This document shows, in pieces, positions 18,367 to 26,433 of a stretch of DNA of 64,000 nt (the stretch's first letter is position 1; each line of letters begins with the position of its first letter). Both the position numbers and the translations under genes were made by a program. The notes beneath the pieces were generated by a model. That model had not been told where the DNA came from. It did no database searches and saw nothing but the letters and a program-made list of their open reading frames with translations. The stretch spans positions 3,284,001 through 3,348,000 of the forward strand of contig CP073746.1 in assembly GCA_024397995.1 (NCBI GenBank), read 5' to 3'. The DNA is from a bacterium SCSIO 12827 (GTDB lineage: Bacteria > Pseudomonadota > Alphaproteobacteria > Rhodospirillales > Casp-alpha2).

Positions 18367-18936
18367 TCAGAATCCGCGCCCGTTGTCGGCCAGGAAGGCG
18401 ATTTCAGCCTCCGTCGACGGCCGGCCGAAGACGGCGTTTCGATGGGGGAAGCGGCCGAATTCTCGGATAATCGCATGGTGCTTGAGCGCCGAATCGACGC
18501 CGGCATCGTTGGGGATCGTGGCGAACAGCAGGACCGAGCGTTCCTGGGCCGCCAGATCCTCGGCATGCATGAACGGCATATAAAGGAACATGCGCTGCGC
18601 CCAGTCGAGCCCCCGGTCGTGGCGCGCCATCAGCGCTTTGCGCGCATGCGCCAGGGCCTGCGCATCCGTGGCATAGGCGTCCGGTTTGTCACGGAACAGA
18701 TTACGCGGCATCTGATCAAGCAGGATGACCAGGGCGAGGCTGCCCAGGGGTTTGCGCGCCAGGCTGTCGTAATGGCCCTTGGCCGCCCAATGGTAATGAT
18801 CTTCGAAACGGGCCCGGATATCGGTGTCGAACGCCGCATCGGTCTTGAACCAAACGTCGCGGAACACGGGCTCGCCCGTGTCGTCCCGCACGAACCAGAA
18901 ATCCAGAACCTCTTCGATCACCGCCGCCCGTGACAT
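18367..18936 (-). CDS. DUF924 family protein
   Basis: A 189-residue soluble helical protein of the DUF924 family. Recognisable segments are the N-terminal VLDFWF, WFKTDAAFD, ARFEDHYHWAAKG, the central LALVILLDQMPRNLFRDKPDAYATD, then WAQRMFLYMPFMHAEDLAAQERS. The fold is thought to be TPR-like; the biochemical role is not known. It is divergent from the YnbE/YdbL pair across a 149-base gap and 151 bases upstream of the lipoprotein gene on the same strand. Confidence 0.88.
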   Translation of the reverse strand: MSRAAVIEEVLDFWFVRDDTGEPVFRDVWFKTDAAFDTDIRARFEDHYHWAAKGHYDSLARKPLGSLALVILLDQMPRNLFRDKPDAYATDAQALAHARKALMARHDRGLDWAQRMFLYMPFMHAEDLAAQERSVLLFATIPNDAGVDSALKHHAIIREFGRFPHRNAVFGRPSTEAEIAFLADNGRGF

Positions 18937-19085
18937 GCGGCCCTCCTGTGTCCCTTACCGCCAAACAACCATAACAGGCCCACGGACCCTTGTTATGCCC
19001 CCCTCTTTAGCGATAGCGTACACGCCCTGCCGTGCAAGCGGCGTGTTTTTTCCGGCTCGGCATATGGAACGGAGAGAGTCCCCCC

Positions 19086-19310
19086 ATGACAGTCTGCTTC
19101 CGATGGCCCTTTGCCCCTGCAACCCTGCTTCGCGGCGCCGTCTGCGGCGCGGCCCTGGGCGTGATCGCGGCATGCCAGCCGACCGTGCAGGTAAATGCAC
19201 CGGAAAAACCCATCGTCATCAATCTGAACGTGAAAATCGAACACGAGGTCCGGGTGAAGCTGGAGAAAGACGTGGACGATCTTCTCAAGAAAAACAGTGG
19301 TTTGTTCTGA
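19086..19310 (+). CDS. YnbE-like lipoprotein
   Basis: A 74-residue lipoprotein of the YnbE family. The signal sequence ends with the lipobox VIAAC (Cys30), and the short mature part has the family's VNAPEKPIVINLNVKIEHEV segment ending in a charged helix. In Escherichia coli YnbE is an outer-membrane lipoprotein that pairs with the large inner-membrane protein YdbH to span the envelope for phospholipid transport. Here it overlaps the YdbL-like gene (TGATG), but no YdbH gene is adjacent in the window. Confidence 0.8.
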   Translation: MTVCFRWPFAPATLLRGAVCGAALGVIAACQPTVQVNAPEKPIVINLNVKIEHEVRVKLEKDVDDLLKKNSGLF

Positions 19311-19645
19311 TGAAGCGCATGATGAAATCGATCGCCCTCGCGGCGGTGCTGGTCGTGACCCTGACCGTCAACGCCTTCGCCATGGATTTGAGTACGGCCA
19401 AGGGCCAGGGGTGGGTGGGTGAACGCCCGGACGGCTATCTGGGCGCTGTCGCCGCCGGGCGCGCCGACGTGCAGGCCCTGGTCAACGACATCAATGCGCA
19501 GCGCCGCGCCCAGTACCAGGCGCTCGCACAACGGAACGGCACCTCGCTTGCCGCCGTCGAACAGGTGGTCGGCCAGAAACTGATTTCCCGTGCCGGGCCC
19601 GGCGAATACGTGATGACGCCCGGCGGCCAATGGGTCCGCAAGTAG
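19310..19645 (+). CDS. YdbL-like periplasmic protein (DUF1318)
   Basis: A 111-residue secreted protein of the DUF1318/YdbL family. Residues 1-24 are a signal peptide (cleavage after NAFA). The mature part opens MDLSTAKGQGWVGERPDGYLG, the family's hallmark, and continues with VNDINAQRRAQYQALAQRNG. In enterobacteria YdbL modulates the YdbH-YnbE bridge. Its ATG shares one base with the YnbE-like stop, so the two are translationally coupled. Confidence 0.85.
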   Translation: MKRMMKSIALAAVLVVTLTVNAFAMDLSTAKGQGWVGERPDGYLGAVAAGRADVQALVNDINAQRRAQYQALAQRNGTSLAAVEQVVGQKLISRAGPGEYVMTPGGQWVRK

Positions 19646-19649
19646 TCCC

Positions 19650-19871
19650 ATGACCCCATCCGACACCAACACCGGCGACATGTCTGCTCTGCTCGACTGG
19701 CTTGACCAGTTTCAGGGATTCCGGCCCGAAGACGTAAGCCTGGCCGATCCGGCAGGGGCGTCCCGCAACGCCGCCAGGGCCGGACGCGACGCCGCCCGGG
19801 ACCTGCCCTTCGATGCTGACCCGGCGGGCTTTACCCGCCTGCTTGAAACCCTTGCCCGCAAAGACCCCTGA
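19650..19871 (+). CDS. Small acidic protein preceding an amidase
   Basis: A 73-residue protein, not firmly recognised. It is acidic and helical (MSALLDWLDQF, then an alanine-rich helix) and ends 4 bases before the amidase GTG start. Small helical partners often precede amidases: GatC before GatA, and AtzG-like proteins before hydrolases. An accessory subunit is therefore plausible from context only. It begins 4 bases after the YdbL-like stop, so it may be cotranscribed with that pair. Confidence 0.5.
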   Translation: MTPSDTNTGDMSALLDWLDQFQGFRPEDVSLADPAGASRNAARAGRDAARDLPFDADPAGFTRLLETLARKDP

Positions 19872-19875
19872 TCCC

Positions 19876-21303
19876 GTGACCAAGCCCGCCGCCGATCCCG
19901 CCTTCATGACCCTGGCCGAGGCCGCCGCCGCGATTGCCGCCGGTGACATTTCGTCGCGCGAACTGACCGAAGGCTGCCTCAAGCGCATGACGGCGCTTGA
20001 TCCCAAGGTCAACGCCATCGCGGGATTGGACGAAGCAGACGCCCTGGCGCAGGCCGACGCCGCCGATCAGGCCCGAGCCAAGGGCGAGAACCTGGGCCCG
20101 CTGCACGGCGTGCCGCTCGCCCATAAGGACATGTATTACCGCCGTGGCCGGATCACCGCCTGCGGCTCCGTCATCCGCAAGGATTTCCGCCCCGACCACA
20201 CGGCGACGGCGCTGCAACGGCTCGACGCCGCGGGGGCATTGGATATCGCGCGGCTGAATATGGTTGAATTCGCCTTCGGCGTGACCGGCCATAACGACGT
20301 CGTCGGCACACCCCGTAATCCCTGGAACACGGACCATATGACCGGGGGATCATCCTCCGGCTCGGGCGTGGCGGTGGCGTCGCGCATGTGCTTCGGCGCA
20401 TTGGGATCGGACACGGGCGGCTCGATCCGCCTGCCCGCCGCCTGCTGCGGGCTTGTCGGGATGAAGCCGACCTACGGGCGGGTCAGCCGCCATGGCGCCA
20501 TGCCCTTAGCCTATTCCCTGGATACGGTCGGGCCGCTGACCCGCACCGTGCGCGACAACGCCCTGATCATGCAGACCATCGCCGGGTTTGACGCCAACGA
20601 CCCGGTTACCGCCGGGACGCCCGTCGGCGATTATCTGGGCGGGCTGGACAAGGACGTGCGGGGGCTCAAGGTCGGCCTGCCGGAAAGTTTCTTCTACGAA
20701 GACGTCGCCCCCGAGGTTCGGGTCCTGGTCGAAGCCAGCCTGAAGGTGTTCGAGGACCAGGGCTGCGAGATCGTGCCCGTGAAGATCCCCGATGCCGTCG
20801 CCGTCATGAACCGCCTGACCAACCTAATCACGGCGACGGAGGGGGCGGCCGTGCATACCCGCTGGATGGCCGAGCGGGCATCCAATTACGGCCCGCAGAC
20901 CCGCGCCCGCCTGGCCATCGGCCTGTTCACGCCGGCGAGTGTCTATCTTCGCGTGCTGACCCTGCGCAAGCAGTTGGTCCGGGAATTCTGCGATCAGGTG
21001 TTCGGCAAAGTCGATGTCCTGCACACGCCATTGATGACCATGCCCGTGCCGACCCTGGCCGAAAGCAACATGTCCGCCAACCCGGGGTTCGCCGATTATC
21101 TATTGAAGATCGGGCACAACACCCGGCCGGGGAATTTCCTTGGATTGCCGGGCCTCAACGTGCCCTGCGGCTTCACGCCGGACGGCCTGCCCTGTTCGTT
21201 CCAATTGATGGGCCGCCCCTTCGACGAAGGGCTGCTCTATCGTCTCGGCCACGCCTATCAGCAGGCCACGGACTGGCACGAGAAAGCGCCCGACCTGGGT
21301 TAA
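19876..21303 (+). CDS. Amidase signature family hydrolase
   Basis: A 475-residue amidase (GatA-like superfamily) that hydrolyses a C-N bond in an unknown substrate. The Ser-cisSer-Lys catalytic set is visible: the Lys in HKDM (Lys84), the GGSSSGS loop at 157-163 and the nucleophile Ser183 in GSDTGGSIR. The GTG at 19876 is chosen because earlier in-frame codons overlap the preceding small gene without family content. It is not needed as a gatA call: no gatB or true gatC lies nearby. It converges with the HAD gene, overlapping by 4 bases. Confidence 0.88.
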   Translation: MTKPAADPAFMTLAEAAAAIAAGDISSRELTEGCLKRMTALDPKVNAIAGLDEADALAQADAADQARAKGENLGPLHGVPLAHKDMYYRRGRITACGSVIRKDFRPDHTATALQRLDAAGALDIARLNMVEFAFGVTGHNDVVGTPRNPWNTDHMTGGSSSGSGVAVASRMCFGALGSDTGGSIRLPAACCGLVGMKPTYGRVSRHGAMPLAYSLDTVGPLTRTVRDNALIMQTIAGFDANDPVTAGTPVGDYLGGLDKDVRGLKVGLPESFFYEDVAPEVRVLVEASLKVFEDQGCEIVPVKIPDAVAVMNRLTNLITATEGAAVHTRWMAERASNYGPQTRARLAIGLFTPASVYLRVLTLRKQLVREFCDQVFGKVDVLHTPLMTMPVPTLAESNMSANPGFADYLLKIGHNTRPGNFLGLPGLNVPCGFTPDGLPCSFQLMGRPFDEGLLYRLGHAYQQATDWHEKAPDLG

Positions 21304-21935
21304 TTCAGGAAGTCCAACAGCGGCTCAAAGGTTCTTGAGTCCATGACCACGGGGGCACTCCCGTCGCCGGGCGCCATGCCCGCCTGGTTGTGCCAGAACA
21401 CGTCCATCCCGGCCTTGTGCGCCCCCGCGATATCGAAGGGCGATCCCGCGACGTATAAGGTGCGTTCCGCCGTGGTGCCGAGCGCAGCCAAGCCTGCCGC
21501 ATAGGCCTTGGGATTGGGTTTATACCAGCCCGAGGTCTCGGCGATGGTAACCGCGTCGAAATCGACACCGACACCGACACCGGCCACGGCCTTTTCACTC
21601 AGGGCGACGGAGCAGTTGGTGACGACACCGACACGAACCCGCCCCTTCAGCCCGGTCAGAGTCTCGGCGACACCCGGCCAAGGCTGGAGATCACCGTAAC
21701 CGTCGAACAGAGTCTGCACGGCGGCCTCGGAAATATCTTCCTGACGGGCGGCCTCGCGCACCAGATCTTCATAGGACACATAGGGTCCGGGCTGGGCGAA
21801 GGTCACGCGCAGATAGGCCATGCGCCAACGGCGGCCCGGCTCCGTCCCACCGGCGGCATCATTCCACAGGTCCCAGGAATTCAGCAGGCCCGTCAGCAGG
21901 TCGCAAAGGACCGCGTCGTACCGGCCCGACGCCAT
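21300..21935 (-). CDS. HAD-superfamily hydrolase, haloacid dehalogenase/phosphatase type
   Basis: A 211-residue HAD hydrolase with a helical cap. Motif I is in VLCDLLTGLLNSW: the first Asp is present, but the second Asp of phosphatases is absent, as in 2-haloacid-dehalogenase-like members. Motif II is in VGVVTNCS, motif III around WYKPNPKAY, and motif IV in YVAGSPFDIAGAHKAGM. Its start codon overlaps the ftsY stop (TGATG), so it is the tail of the mtaB-ftsY operon. Substrate unknown. Confidence 0.83.
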   Translation of the reverse strand: MASGRYDAVLCDLLTGLLNSWDLWNDAAGGTEPGRRWRMAYLRVTFAQPGPYVSYEDLVREAARQEDISEAAVQTLFDGYGDLQPWPGVAETLTGLKGRVRVGVVTNCSVALSEKAVAGVGVGVDFDAVTIAETSGWYKPNPKAYAAGLAALGTTAERTLYVAGSPFDIAGAHKAGMDVFWHNQAGMAPGDGSAPVVMDSRTFEPLLDFLN

Positions 21936-22867
21936 CAGCCGTCCAACCCCATGAGCGAGCGGGCGAAGCTGCGGGCCTCGAAAGGTTTCAGGTCGTCGAT
22001 ACCCTCGCCCACGCCGACGGCATGGACCGGTAGGCCGAATTTTTCCGCCAAGGCCACGACCACGCCGCCCTTGGCCGAACCGTCCAGCTTGGTCATCACC
22101 AGGCCCGTCACCTCGACCGCGTCCTTGAACGCCTCGACCTGGGAATGGGCGTTCTGGCCGATGGTCGCATCCATCACCAGAAGACAGGCATGGGGGGCCG
22201 TTTCATCCTGTTTCTTGATGACGCGGACAACCTTTTCCAGTTCCGCCATCAGGTCTTTCTTGTTCTGCAGGCGGCCGGCGGTGTCGATGATGACGATGTC
22301 GTGGCCCTGGTCGCGGGCGTCGCGGACGGCATCGAACGCCAAGCCCGCCGGGTCGGCGCCCTGGGCGCGGGCGACCACTGGACAGCCCGTGCGCTCGCCC
22401 CAGACCTGAAGCTGTTCGATGGCGGCGGCGCGGAAGGTGTCGCCGGCGGCCAGCAAGACCGATTTTCCCTGAGCCTTGAATTGGGCCGCCAGCTTGCCGA
22501 TGGTCGTCGTCTTGCCCGACCCGTTGACGCCGCAGACCAGAAGCACGAAGGGCCGGGGTCCGCCGTCGACGGAAAGCGGCCGGGCGGCGGGTTCCAGCAG
22601 GGCCGCGATCTCATCGGCCAGGGCTTCGCGGACTTCGCCGTCGGTCACTTCCTTGTCGAACCGGCCCTTGGCCAGCGCCGTGGTCAGGCGGGCCGCCGTG
22701 GCCACACCCAGATCACCCCGGATGAGAATCTCTTCAAGCTCGTCGAGGGCGGCCTGGTCCAGTTTGCGCTTGGTAAAGACGTCGGTAATGGCACCGCCGA
22801 CCCGGTCGGCGGATTTCGCCAGGCCCGACCGCAGCCGGGCGAGCCAGCCCTGGGATTCCTCCGCCAT
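21935..22867 (-). CDS. ftsY: Signal recognition particle receptor FtsY
   Basis: A 310-residue SRP GTPase that docks ribosome-SRP complexes at the membrane. The N domain occupies about 1-95. The G domain begins with GVNGSGKT at 113-120 and continues with the DTAGRLQNK and [10 protein letters not shown] motifs, ending with [10 protein letters not shown]. The long acidic A domain of enterobacterial FtsY is absent, as usual in alphaproteobacteria. Its partner Ffh is encoded about 4 kb away in this window. It shares one base with mtaB upstream and the HAD gene downstream. Confidence 0.96.
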   Translation of the reverse strand: MAEESQGWLARLRSGLAKSADRVGGAITDVFTKRKLDQAALDELEEILIRGDLGVATAARLTTALAKGRFDKEVTDGEVREALADEIAALLEPAARPLSVDGGPRPFVLLVCGVNGSGKTTTIGKLAAQFKAQGKSVLLAAGDTFRAAAIEQLQVWGERTGCPVVARAQGADPAGLAFDAVRDARDQGHDIVIIDTAGRLQNKKDLMAELEKVVRVIKKQDETAPHACLLVMDATIGQNAHSQVEAFKDAVEVTGLVMTKLDGSAKGGVVVALAEKFGLPVHAVGVGEGIDDLKPFEARSFARSLMGLDG

Positions 22868-24120
22868 CAGGCCGCGGTGCCTGTCAGACCGCCGGGCCGC
22901 ACGCCGGTGATCCGCGCGGCGACGACCGCACCCTCGGCGACCGAGGCATCCAGATGCACGGGCGCGTATTGGGGGCTGTAGCCCATGGCGTCGCGTTCGA
23001 TCAGCACCGGTACGGTCTGCCCCACACTGGCGGCGAGGAAGCGGTCAAGGTTGGCCGCGCCCGCATCGCGCAATTCCGCCGCACGGGCCTTGCGTTCCGG
23101 CACGTCCACGGTCGGCATCCTGGCCGCCGGTGTGCCCTCCCGTTCCGAATAGGGAAACACGTGCAGATGAACCAAGTCGAGGTCGCGCACGGCGGCAAGC
23201 GTGTTGTCGTGCATGGCCTGCGTTTCGGTCGGGAAGCCCGCAATCAGGTCGGCGCCCAGAACCAGATCGGGGCGCAGGGCACGGGCACGCTCGGCAACTT
23301 TGTAGGCGTCATCGCGGCTGTGGCGGCGCTTCATGCGCTTCAGGACCATGTCGTCCATGGCCTGGAGCGACAGATGCAGATGCGGCATCAGGCGCGCTTC
23401 CTCGGCAAGTGCGCGAAACAGCTCGTCATCCATGGCGGCGGGGTCGAGGGACGACAGGCGCAAGCGTTCCAGTTCCGGCACCGCCTTGAGCAGTCGCCGC
23501 ACCAGCTGGCCCAAAGTCGGATTGCCCGGCAGGTCCGTACCGTAGGAACAGATATCGACGCCGGTCAGCACGACCTCGCGGTAGCCCCGGGCGACCAATG
23601 CCCGTACCTGATCGGCGATGGCGCCCATGGCGAGGGAGCGGTTGTTGCCGCGCGCGAAAGGGATGATGCAGAAGGTGCAGCGGTGGTCGCAGCCCTGCTG
23701 CACCTGAACGAAGGCGCGGGCGCGGCCGTCGAAACCGTCGATCAGATGGGCCGCCGTTTCCTTGATCGTCATGATGTCGGCAACCTGGATTTCCGGGCCG
23801 TCCGGATTGCCGAGCGCTGCATAGGCAGTGGGGTCGAGCTTTTCCTCGTTGCCCATGACGCGGTCGACTTCCGGCATGGCGGCATATTTCGCGGGGTCGA
23901 GCTGCGCCGCGCAGCCGGTAACGATGACCTTGGCCCCCGGGCGGTCGCGGCGCGCACGGCGGATCGCCTGGCGGGCTTGGCGTTCGGCCTCGGCCGTGAC
24001 GGCGCAGGTATTGACGATGATGGTGTCGGCCAACCCGGCGCGGGCCGCGTTGGCGCGCATGACTTCGCTTTCGAAGGCGTTCAGGCGGCACCCCAGGGTG
24101 ATGACATCCGCACCGCTCAT
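22867..24120 (-). CDS. mtaB: tRNA N6-threonylcarbamoyladenosine(37) methylthiotransferase MtaB
   Basis: A 417-residue radical-SAM methylthiotransferase that converts t6A37 to ms2t6A in tRNAs reading ANN codons. The N-terminal UPF0004 domain holds three cluster cysteines (LGCRLN, NTCAVT, VTGCAAQ). The radical-SAM site CDHRCTFC follows with IPFARGNNRS. A C-terminal TRAM-like domain ends the protein. The GCRLN and NTCAVTAEAERQ signatures favour MtaB over MiaB or RimO. It sits 4 bases after dapF and shares one base with ftsY. Confidence 0.93.
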   Translation of the reverse strand: MSGADVITLGCRLNAFESEVMRANAARAGLADTIIVNTCAVTAEAERQARQAIRRARRDRPGAKVIVTGCAAQLDPAKYAAMPEVDRVMGNEEKLDPTAYAALGNPDGPEIQVADIMTIKETAAHLIDGFDGRARAFVQVQQGCDHRCTFCIIPFARGNNRSLAMGAIADQVRALVARGYREVVLTGVDICSYGTDLPGNPTLGQLVRRLLKAVPELERLRLSSLDPAAMDDELFRALAEEARLMPHLHLSLQAMDDMVLKRMKRRHSRDDAYKVAERARALRPDLVLGADLIAGFPTETQAMHDNTLAAVRDLDLVHLHVFPYSEREGTPAARMPTVDVPERKARAAELRDAGAANLDRFLAASVGQTVPVLIERDAMGYSPQYAPVHLDASVAEGAVVAARITGVRPGGLTGTAA

Positions 24121-24124
24121 GGCA

Positions 24125-24979
24125 TCACCCGCCGGTCGCGGCGCCGTTCAGCAGCCGGGGGTCCAGGGTGCCGGTGAAACTGGTGGCCACGGGCCCGGTC
24201 AGCAGCACGTGGTCGTCAGGCAGCCATTCGACGGTCAGGGTACCGCCGTCGACGATCACGTCGGCCTTGCGGCCGGCGATCAGGCCGCGGCGCACGGCGG
24301 CGACCAAGGTCGCGCAGGCGCCCGTGCCGCAGGCCTGGGTCACGCCCGCCCCCCGTTCCCACACCCGCATGCGGATGGAACCGTCAGGACGCAGGCTGGC
24401 GGCTTCGACATTGGTGAACTGGGGGAACATCTTGTGCTGTTCGATGACGGGGCCGAACACCTCGATCGGCACGGCATCCGCATCATCGACGAAATAGACC
24501 GCATGGGGATTCCCCATGGAAACGCAGACCGCATCCTGAAGCGGCCCGGCACCGGCATCGACATGCAGGGTGTCGACCGCTTCGGACAGGGGGATTTCCC
24601 GCCAGTCCAGGCGTGCGGTGCCCATGTCCACGGTAACAAGGCCGTCCTTGCCCTTTTCCGCGTCCAGCAGCCCCGCACCCGTTTCGACGATCAGATGGTC
24701 GGAGGATTTTTCATCCATCAGCATGGCCGCGATGCAGCGGGTACCATTGCCGCAAGCCAGCGATTCCCCGCCGTCGGAATTGTGGAACCGCACGAAGACA
24801 TCGGCGATGTCCGAGCGCGGCCGTTCCAGCACGATCAGCTGGTCACAGCCGACGCCGCGTCGGCGATCGGCGATGGCTGCGGCCTGACCGGCGGTCAGGG
24901 GCATCGGCGTCTCGCGGGCGTCCAGCACCACGAAGTCGTTGCCCAGGCCGTGCATCTTTATAAAGGGCACCTGTTCCAT
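24125..24979 (-). CDS. dapF: Diaminopimelate epimerase
   Basis: A 284-residue cofactor-free epimerase that turns LL- into meso-diaminopimelate for lysine and peptidoglycan. The opening FIKMHGLGNDFVVLD is diagnostic. The two catalytic cysteines lie in ACGNGTRC and ACGTGACAT. The dapF-mtaB-ftsY order is common in alphaproteobacteria. The ATG at 24979 is followed directly by the conserved N-terminus. Confidence 0.97.
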   Translation of the reverse strand: MEQVPFIKMHGLGNDFVVLDARETPMPLTAGQAAAIADRRRGVGCDQLIVLERPRSDIADVFVRFHNSDGGESLACGNGTRCIAAMLMDEKSSDHLIVETGAGLLDAEKGKDGLVTVDMGTARLDWREIPLSEAVDTLHVDAGAGPLQDAVCVSMGNPHAVYFVDDADAVPIEVFGPVIEQHKMFPQFTNVEAASLRPDGSIRMRVWERGAGVTQACGTGACATLVAAVRRGLIAGRKADVIVDGGTLTVEWLPDDHVLLTGPVATSFTGTLDPRLLNGAATGG

Positions 24980-25027
24980 GGCTCGCTACATAGGCCCGAC
25001 AGGCCGAGAAGTCCATGCCCTTCGCCC

Positions 25028-25687
25028 TCAGGACCCGAAGGCGGTGAGGAACGATTGGGCAAGGAACGCCTGATGTTCGGGACCGTAAGCATGGCCCGCG
25101 CCGACCGGACAGGCGCGCCGCGCCAGGCAACCGCCGGTCATGCAGCCCTCCCCTTCAGCCGCGCGCAGATGCCCCAGGCAGGCCGGAAGGTCGAAGCCCG
25201 TCTCTCCGAAGGCGTTCACGGGACAGGCCGACAAGCAGGGCCGGTCGACACAGCCGTCGCAGGGATGGGCGGCCGCCGGCGGCGAGCCCAGGTCGATCAT
25301 CCCGGCGAACAGCAGCGCCCCCCGGTAGCTGTGCCACAACCCGAATTCAGGATGGGTGAGCGGGCCGATCGGCGATGGCTTCAACCCCTCCGCGCGCATG
25401 GCCCATTGCTGAAACGGATGATGGGGCGGGCCGCCAAAGGGGTAGACCACGCGGGCGCCAAGGTCCGCCGCCGCCGGGGCCAGGACCCGTTCCGTCCAGG
25501 CGTCCAGAGGATCGGGCTCATCCCGGCGATTGGCCTTGAAATGGGGCCACAAACGGCCACCCTGGTCGCCGACCAGGATCAGGGTCCGGGTTCCCCCCGG
25601 CACGGCGTCTTGCCCTGCCGGATGAAACCCGCCCCGCAGGGCAAGGCCCGTGGCCGCGATGCGGCGTGTTACCGTGATCAGGTCCAT
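25028..25687 (-). CDS. 4Fe-4S ferredoxin-type protein
   Basis: A 219-residue soluble protein with a C-terminal ferredoxin-like segment. HPCDGCVDRPCLSACPVNAF supplies one four-cysteine cluster motif. Additional cysteines occur in LPACLGHL, GCMTGGCLARRACPVG, enough for a second cluster. The N-terminal half carries LILVGDQGG and a DPLDAWTERV helix and has no known domain that I can name. Overall it resembles a shortened QueG-like or uncharacterised iron-sulfur protein family. The ATG at 25687 precedes the conserved part; upstream frame content is not protein-like. It is 48 bases upstream of dapF on the same strand. Confidence 0.78.
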   Translation of the reverse strand: MDLITVTRRIAATGLALRGGFHPAGQDAVPGGTRTLILVGDQGGRLWPHFKANRRDEPDPLDAWTERVLAPAAADLGARVVYPFGGPPHHPFQQWAMRAEGLKPSPIGPLTHPEFGLWHSYRGALLFAGMIDLGSPPAAAHPCDGCVDRPCLSACPVNAFGETGFDLPACLGHLRAAEGEGCMTGGCLARRACPVGAGHAYGPEHQAFLAQSFLTAFGS

Positions 25688-25727
25688 GACTGCGTTTGTC
25701 CTCCCGGCAGGTTCAGGGGTCAAGGCG

Positions 25728-26126
25728 TCAGGCGGTCTTATCCGCCGCCCGCGCCAGGGCGCGGATCGCCTCGGTGACGCTGCGGCGCAAGCTTGGGTCG
25801 CGGATGCGCGCAAGCTGCCGTAAGAAGTCCTCGGCTTCGCCCGCGAAGGCCTTCGCCGCCCCCGCGCCGATGTCCGGCCCTGACCAGATCTCGTCCGCGC
25901 CGTCGAACAGATCGGCGGGATCGCAGCCGAACAATCGCGACAAAATCAGGATTTCGCCCGCCTTGACCTCGGTCAAACCGATTTCCCGGTTGGTATAGGC
26001 CTGCACGGAAAGGCCGAGCGCACGGGCGGTGGTGGCGCGGGAAACACCGCCGCGTTCGCGAAGCGCCTGCAACCGCGCGCCGATATGTGAGGCCAGTTTC
26101 CCGTCGTCCTTACCGTCCGTCGCCAT
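25728..26126 (-). CDS. XRE-family transcriptional regulator
   Basis: A 132-residue DNA-binding protein with one N-terminal Cro/CI-type helix-turn-helix (about residues 14-70: IGARLQALRERGGVSRATTARALGL, then the EIGLTEVKAGEILILSRLFG end). The GCDPADLF segment is typical of such regulators. The C-terminal half is helical and may dimerise. The ATG at 26126 is preferred over an upstream TTG. The start is followed on its 5' side by an AT-rich gap that may hold its own operator. Target unknown. Confidence 0.85.
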   Translation of the reverse strand: MATDGKDDGKLASHIGARLQALRERGGVSRATTARALGLSVQAYTNREIGLTEVKAGEILILSRLFGCDPADLFDGADEIWSGPDIGAGAAKAFAGEAEDFLRQLARIRDPSLRRSVTEAIRALARAADKTA

Positions 26127-26260
26127 CTGCCGCTCAGAAATTCGCGCTATATCCAATCAAGTTGAAACTTTTGGTTGCATAATATGTAGTATTTTAACTC
26201 CTATAGCATGGGGCGCAGCATTCGCAAGCCTTTCAAATATGCGCCGGGACCAGCCGGCGG

Positions 26261-26289
26261 TTGACTTCCGGGGCCTTGGTCCATAGATT
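26261..26289 (+). promoter_or_regulatory. Sigma-70-type promoter of the ffh-rpsP-rimM-trmD-rplS operon
   Basis: TTGACT (26261-26266), exactly 17 bases and TAGATT (26284-26289), the best promoter match in the window. Initiation near 26296 would give a leader of about 138 bases before ffh. Confidence 0.65.
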
Positions 26290-26339
26290 GCGCGCCGACA
26301 TTCCACTGGGTGTACGGATCATTCCGTCCCGAGGGGCGA

Positions 26340-26368
26340 CGCCAGTCCGCGAGTTTCGCGCACTGGCG
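26340..26368. repeat. Inverted repeat in the ffh leader
   Basis: CGCCAGT-C-CGCGA (26340-26352), a GTT loop, and TCGCG-C-ACTGGCG (26356-26368): a 12-bp stem broken by one C/C mismatch. It is not followed directly by a T run; the TTTTTTT at about 26395 is 27 bases away. It may be a leader hairpin or regulatory site. Confidence 0.55.
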
Positions 26369-26433
26369 CGTTTGCCGTTGGGCATTTGATCTGGTTTTTT
26401 TGAGTTTGGACCGAAAAGGGTAATCAGGCGCAT

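Larger units (their letters stand above)
26127..26433. other. Intergenic region between the XRE regulator and ffh
   Basis: This 307-base gap holds no credible gene. Its left part (about 26157-26215) is strongly AT-rich and presumably carries the promoter and operator of the minus-strand XRE gene; an imperfect palindrome around AATACTACATATTAT is visible. The right part carries the ffh promoter (26261-26289) and a strong hairpin (26340-26368) in the ffh leader, both listed separately. Confidence 0.6.
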
